Positions 22,096 to 34,236 of a stretch of DNA of 64,000 nt are shown in pieces. Each line of letters starts with the position of its first letter. Position 1 is the stretch's first letter. This DNA comes from Celoporthe dispersa. Its lineage: Eukaryota; Ascomycota; Sordariomycetes; Diaporthales; Cryphonectriaceae. The stretch lies in the NCBI GenBank assembly GCA_016584495.1, contig WAID01000003.1:2604001-2668000 (forward strand), given 5' to 3'. The notes beneath the pieces are model-generated. The model had not been told where the DNA came from. It searched no databases and worked only from the letters and a program-made list of their open reading frames with translations. A program made the position numbers and the translations under genes.

Positions 22096-25000
22096 AGAGG
22101 AACTGCGGGTGCCACTTCAGGACGGGAATACGAAGGGCGGAATCGAGCAAACGATTGCCATGGGTCCTCTGGTTCAGGGCCGGAAAGACGAGGCCGCGAG
22201 AGGCATGTACACCTTAGACGAGGAACGACAATCAAAAGACCACAGTTTTGAGAAGAAGAAAAAAGAAGAAAAAAAAGATATATATATACCCGAGACTATG
22301 TGTCCTACCGTGCGGTCAGGAGAGAGCATTACCTGTGTGGCTGTGCCTACACCTCATCCCTTCTCGACCACTACTCAGAGCAAGGTATGGACAGTCTAAC
22401 ACTATGACCACCTCAAAAACAAGTCATATAAGGTGGCCAGCAGCTCATCTTACCATTCATCGTCAATTCCAAGTACTCCTATCCAGAATTCCAACCTGGC
22501 GCGGTCGGAATGACATGCAGGGAGCCCACGCCAGTGGAGGAGGCTTCCAGTGGAGGGGAGGGGGCCACAATCAGGGCAATTCAACGTAGACAGGGCTTGT
22601 GAAATGCAGCTGTGGTCTTATCGCCAACATCTACCTATTTTGACTCGTATATATCAGACGAGACCTTCTGGGCGCATAGAAGATGGGGGGAGGGGGTTGG
22701 TATCATGTTGGCATCCACCCATGGCTTCCAGACAAGACAAGAGACGGCCTTTTTTTTTCCTCAGTAGAGGCATATTGCACGCTGTGGGTTAAGAAATGTG
22801 AGCAGTAAGTACGAGCTAGGAGTCATGAGCATTAATGGAATCTGATACTAGTGAGCGTGTCCTTAGGGACATACCTTGATATGTATGGTGTTCAGCGAGT
22901 GTGTGCCGGTGTACTCATCAGTCTCAACGTCAATAGCGTACTTCAGCAAATTTCACCGTACGTCTATGCTTCGATGATAAATGCAGATTTGGCACTGCAT
23001 TCCGTTATCTCGCTGAAAGTATCGTCTAAACTGCATTACTTTGGCAGAGAACTGCTCCTAAAGCCTTAGGGAAACCTCTGACTGGGTTGAGTATGAAGTA
23101 TTTGGTATCACCTGCACCCCAAGTTACGCCAAAAGGACAACAACGTCAGGAAATTGAGTTTAGAGATGAGATGTGGTAGAAGGTAATCTAGACAGCGCAT
23201 AGGAGCCAGACAAGTCATCCGAGATGCGACATGATTTCCGACTTCAGCCACCAAGACGAGCAAGAGGGTGCAGGAACCTGTGGCCACCCACACGTCTTCC
23301 GCGCTTTGGACTCATCATGTCGAGTCCAGTAGCTTGTCCGAGCATGCGTCAGCCCGAGGCTGGCTCCTACTTACCTGCCCGCAACAGCCAGCTTATCTCC
23401 GAAAGAAAGTGACACAACACACCCCGCATCCCAAGCCTATAAACACCACCGGAAGATCATCTCGTCCCTCCCTCACCGCCCTGACCTGATAACAAGGCCT
23501 TGGACGGGCGCTTGCCCAAGTGAACAACGCCAGAGTAGATGCCCTCAAGAAAATCGCAGCCTAGTGAAGTGGTCCTAGGAAAGGAAGGTTTGCCGCACTG
23601 GCAGCCGTACCTCTCGACTGCCCGAGTATTCCCCGTCCAATCCTCTCAGGAGTGACCATCCCCAGAACCATCCTTCAAAGAAGCCCAAGGCCATCTCCAC
23701 TTGAAGATCAAGGACGGAGAAACCCCTCAGTCCCATCACTGCCCCCCTCTCCAAGACAACCCCAACCGGCGCCGCCGGTCCAACCCAATAGCCCAAGGCG
23801 ATTCCCGAGATAGGACAAAACCAGGCGACATCGCACGAGGAGGACTCAAAGCTCACTCCGAGGAACCGATCAGGCCCAGAACCTGACGGGTCGAGACTTC
23901 AAAGAAGGCTGCTGACCCCTCTCCGCGCCGTTCCTGCAGCCCAGGACAACCCCGAAACATTCCGGCCAGGCCAAGATGGTCTCTGTACCACAACGACTAC
24001 TCCTCCCATGTACCCTAGCGGATGAGAGGACCAAAAATAGTGTGAGATGCCGTGCAACCCCATGATCCTCGTCCATGTGTTCCGACGGTCGTGTTAGCAC
24101 GAGAATGGGCGGTAGGGAAGGAGGAAGAAGGGAATAAACCTCAGAATTTCCACACCTCGTCCCGCGTTGTCAGCATGTATACGCAGATATTTGCGCCCTT
24201 TTCTTCGGGAGTTATTAGCCTCGCGGAAGGCTGATGCACAAATTTACCCTCGTTTGGGTCCCTTACGACGGGAGGTGTAGGAAAGACACCTATCATAACA
24301 CATGGAAAGACCATACTAGTGGCGAAAATTCGACGACGACCGAGAGGAAAGAGGAGAAAGAAAAGATGGGGGGAGCAAAGTTCCAGGCCGCTCGGCGCCC
24401 GGCTGGCGCCAAAGCGGTACGCGGCCGTGGCGGCGTCCTTGTCCCGTGCCGTGTCGCCAACAGACGGCGTCCATCTTGTTCGTTCTCGAGCCTACTCACT
24501 AGTCAGGGGACCAAGGAAGCAGCCCCTCCTCCAGGAAGGAATTCTCGTAGCCGAGGCGAGGCGATGCTGCTGCTGCTGCTGCGTTGTCCCCTGCAGCCTT
24601 GTCCATACGCGAGCACCTCGGAGATGCTATCATAGTGCTGTGGAAGCAAAACCATACTGCCGACGCCGTCTCTTAGCCACACGTGCTTGACGTTCTGGTC
24701 CCGTTTTCTTCTGGGTTTGCGAAGCCAACCTTTCTTACCGAGAGAGCCGGTTCATAGGCCGTATAGTCATCCCCTCCTCCTCCCGGCTGACAATATCATA
24801 ATTGTGAGCAGCCTGATTCCACAACGCTAGACTAGCAGCAAGACACGGCGCCCCTCGAGAAGCCACGCGGTCTAGTGTATAAGTAGAAGTGCGCATATTG
24901 TGTAGATGAGACACACGGGATTCTCGATGCCCCGATATGCACAGTTGCAAGCACAGGACCGCGCGTCTCGGCCATGGAGGAGGAGGAGGAGGAGCAGCAG

Positions 25001-26840
25001 AAAGGAGGGTGCACTCGCAGTGTCAAGGCCTCGCAGAAACGCCTGCTGACTTCCTCCCACCAACATGTCTATAACGACCTACTAACGGTGCCACGCCAGC
25101 ACAGAGACAAGATCCCTCCCCTCCATGAGACTAACTTCTCTTTCCAGAATGGACATTTAGGAACCAGCCAGGACGGCTGGCGGCACAGACACCACCAAGG
25201 TAGGTAGTTTGCAGGATATCCTGCGCCACGGCACAAATGTAAGGGCCAGCCGGTAGGATTAGCGTCGGGCCATTGAGCACACAACAAGCAGGGCATGCGG
25301 CATTGCGAGATGGCATACACAGTTACTCCGGTGAGGTTAAATTCTGACTTGTCAGTGGTACGTATATGTACGGGCTGACGACTTGGCGCAGGCACGCCGA
25401 GCAAACCTGCACAAGCTTGACAAGCTTTCCGAGTCATGTCACTTTTGCCGGATCATGAGTCTGGAATGCTGGGTAGAAAATCCACCAAGCGGGACAAAGG
25501 CTCAAGCCATTTCTCGGAATTGTTTCTTTTTTTTTTCTTTTTTTCTTTTTCTTTTTTCTTGCACTACCGAAGCGTGGCGAAGGAATGTGCAAGAAAAAAA
25601 AGAAAGAAAAAAAGAAAAGACAAAAAAGGAGAAAAAAGGAAGGAAGAATAAAGACTCGCGGAAGCGGTCCTACATAGTATGGGGACGAGACGGAACTGGT
25701 GGCCAAGTCAGAAGAGGTCTCGGCCGTGCAAGTCTTTTCATCGTCCGCTGAACAAACATGTGGCTAGGCCTGCGACAGCGGTTGCTGAGACATTATCGAA
25801 CGACGAAGACGACGACGATGGTGCGGTAGTTGACCTGGGGTAAATAGCAGAATACGGCAGCCTTGTGGGGGTGGCTGGCCCCAGTGCGTCCGCTTGGCTC
25901 ATCGTTTGGGGGCGGCCCTCTTGAGGAGACAACCACTGGTGGTGGCCTCTCGTATCGTATGCACAGCTGCTTGATGCAACCAGGCCCGCTGGTCGTCAGG
26001 TGCTGGGGGCGGCAATTTCCACCATCCGTAGCAGACACCTGTCACCTCACTTGAGAGCTCGCATTGTGTGGTTGGGTCTTGAACACGCAGAGTGCGAAGT
26101 GGGTTTTCCCGCTTCGAGCAAAAAGAAGAGGTAGGGGGACCAGGGCTGAGCCGAGATGACGGTATGGCACTCGAGGGCGTCTCGTCCCTCGAGCGCCAGT
26201 GCTGTGTGTATCACAGCCAGGCCGTGGTCCCAAGGCTACCGCCCGCCCCATCGGCATTCAAAACACTGGCGCAACCAGCTGTCCAGCCAATAGGTAGCCA
26301 GACAACTGCTTTTTCAGGTGAGAGAATATGTCGGTTGTGTCTTGGGACCTCTGCTGGATCTCTCCTCCCGGTGGCTGCATTGATTTCTCCGTGTAGGCTG
26401 CCTTTTCTTGAGTGGTTTCCAAGCCTCAAGGGGTTTCTCTCTAGGGTCCTTCGACATCGCCGGAAATGGCAAAGGTTGAACAAGTGTGATTGGGGAGTTT
26501 GAGGCCGGCGCGTGGCAGCCCATAGTAATTGTGTGTAGCCTCGCCGTGGCGGCCGCGTGTCCCTCCCCAGTGGAGATGTGGGCGGTAGTTTAAAGCTGTG
26601 GGGGAGGGAGGGGGGAGAGGGCCGAGGTCACAATCTACATGGTAGTGGTCCTTGCTGCCCGAGACGGTCACCAGAAGTGTGTGTGTGTGTGTATGTGTGT
26701 ATGTCCACCACGGACAATTCTTGGCTTCTCTTGCAGATCTTCGGACAGATTCTTGGAAGGGCTGAGAGGATCAGCGAGACTGCAGTGGCTGATGCAAGAT
26801 CTGGTGGATCTCCATAGATTGTGATGCGTCGAGGGAAACC

Positions 26841-26859
26841 AAAAAAAAAAAAAAAAAAA
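26841..26859 (+). repeat. Run of 19 A
   Basis: This is a homopolymer in the gene-poor stretch. It could be a retroposed poly(A) tail, but I see no target-site duplication or element beside it. Confidence 0.85.
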
Positions 26860-29320
26860 GGTTGGCGACCACAGCGGACGAGCCATCGGGTACACTTGTG
26901 TCTCCTACAGCAGGGTACACAACCAGCAGGTGCGGCGCCCGAGCTATTGTGGCCTGAAGCAGTGGCTGATGGATCGTTCCTTGATGATGACCGCCGCTGC
27001 ACTCCCTCCGTGTTGTACATACATAGTAGCTTGCTGAAACGAATGGGCGGTCTCGGGGAAGACGGTTTGGTCCAAAGCCCAGAGCGCTGCCCCAGCGGAC
27101 GGAAAGCGGCATGATTGCAGGATCTAATTCGCGCCACGGGAAGGAGGATCGTCGACACACTGATCACCCATGGGCCGCCCCCTCTCCTTCCCGTCCCGAC
27201 TGTGCCGTTCCCTGTGCCCCCCTGAGGGAGGAGGCGGTGGGATGAGTGACGAAGAGCGAGATGAGAGAGAGAGAGAAGGAAATAGCAAAAGAAGAAAGAA
27301 CCAGCCACAAAAGCCCCTGGAGCAGAATCAATTCTGTCATCTCGCTATGGCATGATCATGAACGACGTCGTGAAATAATACCATGTACTTGTTTCCTCCT
27401 CTGCTGGGGCCATCCAAACGAAACAAGGCCTGACCCCCGCGGAGCTGTGTGTGAAGGTCAGATAGATTAGATGGTGAGGTTGAGGGCCGGGAAGGCAAAT
27501 TAAAGCTGTTTCAGGACCAAGTCCCTGCAGCGTGTCGAGCCAATCTGCTCCTGCCAGCAATATGGGGAAATAACAGAGCCGCCCTGGCTACCCTGCGAGG
27601 AAGCTAGCTTGACCCTGCAGGAGATCCCGATCGTGGGCAGGGGTATGGTATAACGGGGGCAGGTACCACTACAGGGGGCGGGCTGTAGGGCGTCAAGGGT
27701 ACCAAGAAGTTGAGCTAAGGCAGGGGCAAGACCACTCACTAATTTCAGAAGGCAGGCAAGCAGGTTAGACCACACACAAGCCAGCTCAACAACCTCCAGC
27801 GTCATCTCTGCCCAGGAACCACCGGAGAGGGCCCTCTCTCTCTCTGTCGGCCAGCCAGGCTAGAGATTCGATGAGGAGAGGCACCATCAGGCTAGCAGCC
27901 CTGTTCAGAACCCAGACGTCTCTACCTGGGAAACCCCCCCCTCCTCTGCCTCGTCAGCCTGGTGTGCGAAGATTACTACCCTGATCAACACAGGTGACGA
28001 CCTCATGCAGACCAAGGTGGATAACTATACCAACCACACAGACGGGCGGAGGAATAACATCAGTTCAAACCTTATCCCATACCTTACCAGCCAAGGGGGG
28101 CGGGGGCGAGAGGGGACCTCAGCACACACATACGTAACCTCACCGCCCGTCCCAAGACCTTCCCAAGAGCGAAAGCCCATGCGGAGAATATTCCAGGAAT
28201 AGGGATCGCCGGGCGTACGACGCTCTGATAAATGGCCCACAATGGAGTCTCTGCCACAAAACTGCCATGCCATGGCAAGGACCCATGAGCTGACAACAAT
28301 ATCCCCTTCACCTAAAATTATTCCCTCACCAGTAAATTGATCGAGGGGTAGTCCTCAGGCGAGCTGGACGGACGGACGAACAGGGCAGCGGCGACGGCGG
28401 CGGTGCGCTGGATCATTGGAGCCCGCCGTTGGGTCAGCAAACAACCCCCCCCCCTCCCTTCCTGGTCAGCGTGGGGCGAGGCTGGGGCCATAGGTTCAGT
28501 TCGCCCTTTTGGATTACCGAGCAGGTGGAGGAGGATCAGGATCGATCAGGATCGGTTCGGTTTGAAGTGACTGACTGACGTCTGGAAAGAAAGAAAAGAA
28601 GGGGGAAAAAACACACAAAAAAAAACATACATGCATAACATGCATGCATGGATCGAACCAACAGCTCAAGAAAGGATGCCCAAGAATAGCAGAGGATGAC
28701 TGACGGACAGACAGACAGACAAGCCAACAACAGCAGCAAACTGTACGGTGACGACAGGCGCCACGAGCATGAAGCCCTTGCAGGTGTCTTCTCCATGAAC
28801 CCAGCCTGAACCTGATGAAGGGCCTCGACCGCGGTGGGGCAAACTGGATCAGGTCCCAAGCCCAAGCCAAGCACAGCACGCCAGGTGGGGTACGTAGTCG
28901 TGGTACAGCAGGTACCAGAGTATCAAGTATCATTTGATCTCCTGGCCCACCCTGTCGTCCCTCCTCGCTGGACCCGGCTGGCGAGGCCACTGGACGGCCC
29001 TCCTCAGGTTGCTCAAGGTGAAGGAGTGGATCCCCCATTTGCCGTGCGGGTTCCGCCATGACATTGGCACATACGCAGAGACTGAGAGAGGGGATCCGGC
29101 ATGGCACGGCTGCAGTGGCACTGGGCTGCTGCAAGTGGCTTGCGCGCGAGCGGACTTGGCCCTGGTCCCACGATCCCACCCCCATCCCGTCCCAAAACCT
29201 TAATACCTGCAGCGCATACCCGAATGTAAAGCAACCCGTTCCCTCTCTTCTCCTTCTCTCCCTCTCCCACAGCGCTGCTGCATTGAGTTCGCTACACGGC
29301 CAGTTTTTTTGTGCCATCCG

Positions 29321-29343
29321 TTCATTCATTCATTCATTCATTC
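29321..29343 (+). repeat. TTCA microsatellite
   Basis: Five TTCA units plus a partial one lie in the pyrimidine-rich region upstream of the CAP gene. Confidence 0.85.
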
Positions 29344-30411
29344 CTTCTCTTCTAGAAAAATCACAACCGCTCTCTTGCTGCTTGTTCAGCCGTCCATTCC
29401 TTTCGAACCGCTTACTCCCCCAAAACTTTCGGTGCAACGTTCAACTCGAACCAAAGTCAAAAGTCACGATCCCCTCGATCACCCCGAGCCTCGACTCTTG
29501 TCCGACCACGTCTGGACTCTTTCTTGTGCGATTCCTCTTAGGGCCAGCTAGTCTCGCCCCAGATTCAACCTTTTCGAATCAGTCTCAATCCTAGACGGAT
29601 CGCTAGCTCAGCAGTGCTGTCCTCCTTGCCTGTATTGCTCTTGGAGAGGATATCGTTTATAACTGGTCTTCTCACTTTCCGCCTCGGTCTGATCTGTCGA
29701 TAAGTTCTGTCCCCAAGGCTCATCACAGGAACTCAACAAGGTACGCTCGAATTTTTATTTCTTTTCTTGTTGTCTGGGCCTTCTTGTGGCCGCCATAATA
29801 ATGTCTCGTTGTTTTTCCCCACTTGTGATTTTCTCTCCTCGCCCAAGTCTGCCATTGTATTGTTCTTACCTCAAGAGCACCATCCCCAGCCGCCCTCGAG
29901 ACAGTGGGACTCTTCAACTCTTGGCTTGTTGGGAAGAAAGAAAGAATGTGCCGTCCCGCCTAAGCACGTTGTCGTGGCTTCGAACGGAGGGCTTCCAGAA
30001 GTACACCTGGGAGCTAATTCGGGCCCATTGCGTACAATGACACGCAACTCATGATTCACTCACCCGCCACACCAAAAAACCCTCTCTGAATATTTGTATC
30101 CCTCCCCCTTCGATACATGTTCGCCCTTCGTTCGTTCTCCTGTTTCTGCCCTGCTTTCATAGTTCTCACCTTTTTTGTCTGTTTCTTATGACTCTCTCTC
30201 TTTCCCTTGTTCCCTATCATTCTTGTGACTGTCTTTCCTATCCTTAATTTTCCCTTGCCTCACACTTTTTTCTTTTCTTTTTCTCTTTTCTCTGTCATTT
30301 TCTTTTCTTTTAAGAAAGGAAAAAAAACCAAACCAAGACAACAGAGCTGACTGTCGACCAGTTTTCACTTTCCTCCCTGGTCAACATCGGAAGAAAAAAA
30401 ATCCAACCAAA

Positions 30412-31418
30412 ATGAGGTCTTCTCTTCTCCTACTCTCCGGCGCCGCCGCGACCCTGGCCAGCCCCCTCAGGGCCCGTGAGGTCGACGTTGTGGTTGAGGT
30501 CGTGACTGAGACCACCGTCGTCGATATTCAGTACACCGTTACCGACGTCGTCGCCGCCCCCGCCGCCACCCCTACCACTACTGAGGTCGAAGTGGCTCCT
30601 GTCGTTACCGTCACCGTCGCTCCCAGCTCGACTGCGGATGCTGGCAACGTTAACGTGATCGCTGCTGCCACTACTTCCTCCAGCAGTGTTGTGGTCGTCG
30701 CTGCTACCACCTCCTCCAGCGTTGAGGTTGTTGCCGCCACCACCTCCTCCTCCAGCGTTGAGGTTGTTGCCGCCACCACCTCTTCCTCCTCTGCTGCCAC
30801 CTCGCCTACCGACTTTGCCGGTATTGCCGTGTACCAGCACAACATCCACCGCGCCAACAGCTCCGCGCCTGATGTCGCTTACAACGACACTGCTGCCGGC
30901 TATGCTGCCACTCTGGCTGCCCGCTGCGTCTTCGAGCACGACGTGTAAGTTTCTCATCTCACGACGAGTTTGATGTCACACCACGAACCAGAAATCTTGA
31001 GAAAATAATCGATACTAATTCTGGACTTCCTCCTAGGACAATTGGCGTCACTGACGGACAGGCCTACGGCCAGAACATTGCCTACATCGCAGGCAGTGAT
31101 CTCGACACGGACATCAACACCTTCCTCGCCTCCAGCATCACCAACTCGTGGTTCGACAACGAGATCGAGCTCTACCCCGGCTACGGCTCCGAGCCCGACA
31201 TGACCCTCTTCGACAGCTGGGGCCACTACTCCCAGGTGGTCTGGGCAAGCTCCACCACCATCGGCTGTGCCGTCCAGGCCTGCGAGGCCGGCACTCTGGA
31301 CAGCGACTACCCCGGCTACTTCTCCGTCTGCAACTACTGGCCCGCCGGTAACGTCGAGACCGAGTACGCCGACAACGTGCTCGCGCCCCTGGGCCAGGCC
31401 AACGTCATCATCTCATAA
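30412..31418 (+). CDS. Secreted CAP/PR-1 (SCP) domain protein
   Basis: The exons are 30412-30944 and 31037-31418, giving 304 residues. A signal peptide covers about residues 1-17 (MRSSLLLLSGAAATLA, then SP). Residues 20-135 are a Val/Thr/Ser/Ala-rich stalk with tandem repeats, probably O-glycosylated. The CAP domain runs from about 138 to 295. It has HNIHRANSSAPDVAYN, the CAP1 signature GHYSQVVWASSTTIGCA and the CAP2 signature YFSVCNYWPAGN. Both conserved histidines of the CAP cavity (HNIHR and GHYSQ) are present. Fungal members such as yeast Pry1 bind sterols and fatty acids outside the cell, and some act at the host interface; neither role can be read from the sequence. The leader is long and pyrimidine-rich, which often marks strongly or variably expressed fungal genes. 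Confidence 0.93.
30663..30790 (+). repeat. In-frame repeats in the CAP protein stalk
   Basis: About three copies of a unit coding roughly EVVAATTSSSSV, differing by one or two serine codons, follow one another. The copies are almost identical at DNA level, so length variation between strains is likely. Confidence 0.8.
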
Positions 31419-34236
31419 GGAACGACGGCGGTCATCACAGAGCCTGGACAGCCCACGTGAGGGTGGGGATGGTGTTCCCTCGTCCCAAGTTTCTTTCCAT
31501 TCCATCGCACTGGCGGCACAGTCAAATATATTCCTGGTTCCTTCACATGGCACACATGTATCGACTCTACAAGCCAACCTGGACACACATCTGCGCACAA
31601 ACATTTCTCACCTTCGGCGTCTTGAAAGCATGCATGCTCGTTCTGGCATTACGACAATATGAATCCTTCTAGGGACAGAGATGATAGCGATGCCGGCATA
31701 CGACAACAAAAGAGGGATGGACGGGAGAAGGGAAAAAGGGAGGAGGACAGGAGGAAAACTTTTGAGGGAGGGAGGCCAAGTTCGTTGTGCCTCCTGATGC
31801 CCACACAAACTCTTTTTTTTTGCTTTCGTTGGCGAGTCGCTTTTTTCCCCCCCTGTTATCACTCAGCGCTCGACCCCCTCTTCAGAGAGCGTTTGTTGTT
31901 AGAGATGAACAAAGAATCAAACTGGTGTTCTTCAGTGTACATAATCGCTATTTCCTAATAAGGAATCCACATTTTGGTGATCGACATCTGACTGTGAGAA
32001 AAAAAAATTGATGTACATATATGCTTACTTTACCATTCGCGCTCTGAAACTTGGGCTGGCTGACTGGCTGGGTTTGTGTCCAGCTGTGGCGTGAATGACC
32101 CGAGGTAAAATATCGCCGCCCCCTTGTCGACCCTGCCAACCTGTCTGGTATGAACAATGATGGACAGGCGGGACACCCCAGCCCACCCCAACCACGTGCA
32201 GGAACAATGGAGCGGGCTAACTTACACCACTGTGCCGTGTCCTCTCTTTCTTCCCTTTGTTGTAGAATTGAAGTTTCAACAGGAATGTTTGTTCTGATTA
32301 GCGCTGGTTCTTCTTTTGTCTTTTCGACTTCGGAGGTTTTTGGGGTGTTTTTTTTTAATTATATTTCTTGTTCTTTGATTTCCTTTTCTATTCCCTGTGC
32401 TAAAATATTGAGAGTTTGGTCAGGGCGATCGATCGATCTCTTGGCAAGGCTGGGGGGCTTGGCGTGGCTTTATTGCGTTGATTTTCATTGGTTTGGGCTA
32501 GTACGAGGCTGAGTGTGTAGAGACTGCGTTGCCGGACAAGGCTGTTTTGAACGTTCGACGTTTCACCCTTTCCAACTACGAGACAGGACAGAGAACAAAT
32601 ACGATAATGATCGTGACAGTTATTGGATGCTTCTTTTTTGTCTCACCAAGTCTTATTACAGCTAGTAGCTAGTCAGCCTGTGAATAAAGTGAAGAGACCA
32701 AAGCCTACTCAAGCATTTGACCACGATCGATGACGAAACGAGCTCACCAGGTGAGATTGGATGGCCAGGTTGAAACTTGAGTCGATAGAAAAGTCAGGGG
32801 GGCTGTCTAACCGTCCAATTTGGATGGCAAATGCGTATTGACGCGGCTGAGTGCCCGCAGCCAAACAGGTGCGAGTTTCATGCCTGCCTCGTTCTCTTTC
32901 CTTTGTGAGACGTTGTGCCCATTCTACGTCGGTGAGACTTAGAATATTGAATTATTCTCTCTATGAGAGATAATTTGAGTATTGAGAAAGATTTAGACGA
33001 AACTTCACACTTCGCAACAGTCGGTGTAGGGAGAAGTGTTGCTCTCGTGATGGACTCTGTATATCAGGATTTAGGATAATAGACACTTGCCCTGTGGCAT
33101 ACTCTCCACAAGTCTATGACATGCTGGATCATCCTGCGTCTTTGGCGAATTCTATGCCGAATGTGAGTCCTACTCCTAATAGATTCGCCGGAGGCTCGCC
33201 GGCGTGCATAGTTTCATTTCTTGTGGTGTCACGGAGCGCGGTCTTTGATTCTTCCATGATTTGATTGGCCGTCAAGTTATTGCTTATATATTAGTCTTCT
33301 TCTATCCGGCCAAGCTACCAACATATATCTTACTCATGATACTTTCACATGTTGAAACTATCAGTCCCTCGCTCGTTGATTTATCCTGTCCAGCCGTCAT
33401 CGACATTGCGCCTAAACTGCTTAGCTCCTCGTTATGAGCCCCTCTACAAGTAGGACAACACATGATCTCAGTCTCGACTCTCAACTAACCCACTGACGGT
33501 CCTGGTCTGGACTGATCACACGTCGAACATAAGGGGCCTGAGCACTCGACCGATATTCACGTCTAGACAGCAACGACATCTCGAGATGTCCAAACCGGCT
33601 CTCACTACTGCCGCCGTGTATACCTAGCGTCTTGTCGGGACCCTGATCCGTATAAGCTCCCGTATGTCCAGCACTGCCCGGCGCAGAGCCTCATGCATAG
33701 TCTGTAAGCTGTACCCGCGGCGTGTTCACTACTGAGTACCTAGTGGTGGTCAGGTTGAGACTAACTTATGCGCTGGCTTGGTGCACCACTCCATCACTAG
33801 ATCCTGAGTCACCTAACCAGAGGACTTAATAGGGAGCTTTGTGTGGTCTATGGTGAGGAGAAGAGCACACTAAACTACCGCCAGGAGATCGAGGCTTCTC
33901 TACGACGCTTCTATCAAGACTTAGTGCCCTAGCACAAGAGGACGATCAAGGTCACGAGTGCATAGAGACCATGACTAGGAGGCCTAGACTCTTGAGCCAT
34001 CCAAGGTCTACGCATGAACAAGCCCTTCGAGCCCTTTTCCCGCCTGTGCAGGCCAAGTCCCAAATATTATAAATATCTCCGCCTTCCCCCCCTCCCAACA
34101 CCACTCTCCTTCATACCTTTCCATCCACCATCAACACACATCTCCGAGTTCTGGGAAAAGCCCAAAGAGATTGAACCAGTCCTTCTTCTTTTTTCTTCTT
34201 CTTTACATTTAAATCTTCACGCCCAGCATCGTTAAG
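31419..34236. other. Intergenic, 2.8 kb, composition changes inside
   Basis: From about 32500 the base composition and texture change: short AT-rich blocks (32935-33000) alternate with GC-normal sequence full of stops in all frames. The longest frame beyond 33 kb is about 70 codons. It could be a decayed transposon, but no repeat termini or transposase/reverse transcriptase residues can be read. The 200 bases before 34237 look like a normal fungal promoter and leader (pyrimidine-rich). Confidence 0.45.

Larger units (their letters stand above)
22096..30411. other. 8.3-kb stretch without a convincing gene
   Basis: All frames here are short or low in complexity. The two longest (26628-27308 and 28514-29329, minus) run through poly-F, TG-repeat and Ser/Pro-rich shadows and lack family motifs. 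Features seen are a run of 19 A (26841-26859), a TG repeat (about 26679-26703), an ACAG run near 28707, a TTCA repeat (29321-29343), and oligopyrimidine tracts from about 29230 that thicken to 30410. The last 1.2 kb looks like a long leader of the CAP gene, possibly with an intron starting at GTACGC (29741). The remainder may hold non-coding RNA or distal control sequence. I found no tRNA, rRNA or transposon ends. GC content is not low, so it does not look like an RIP-mutated repeat. Confidence 0.5.

Noticed and set aside
23360..23385. A CTACTTACCTG word resembling the 5' end of U1 snRNA
   Set aside because: It has a mismatch in the 5' end, and the following sequence does not match the U1 continuation or fold.
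26628..27308. A 226-codon minus-strand frame in the gene-poor stretch
   Set aside because: It reads through the 19-A run and the TG repeat as poly-Phe and Thr-His repeats, with no domain or good codon pattern.
28655..28685. GGTTCGATCC on the minus strand, like a tRNA T-loop
   Set aside because: No T-stem pairing, acceptor stem or anticodon arm can be drawn around it. No tRNA was found anywhere in the window.
28514..29329. A 271-codon minus-strand frame upstream of the CAP gene
   Set aside because: Low-complexity composition, no family resemblance, and it overlaps other frames of similar quality.
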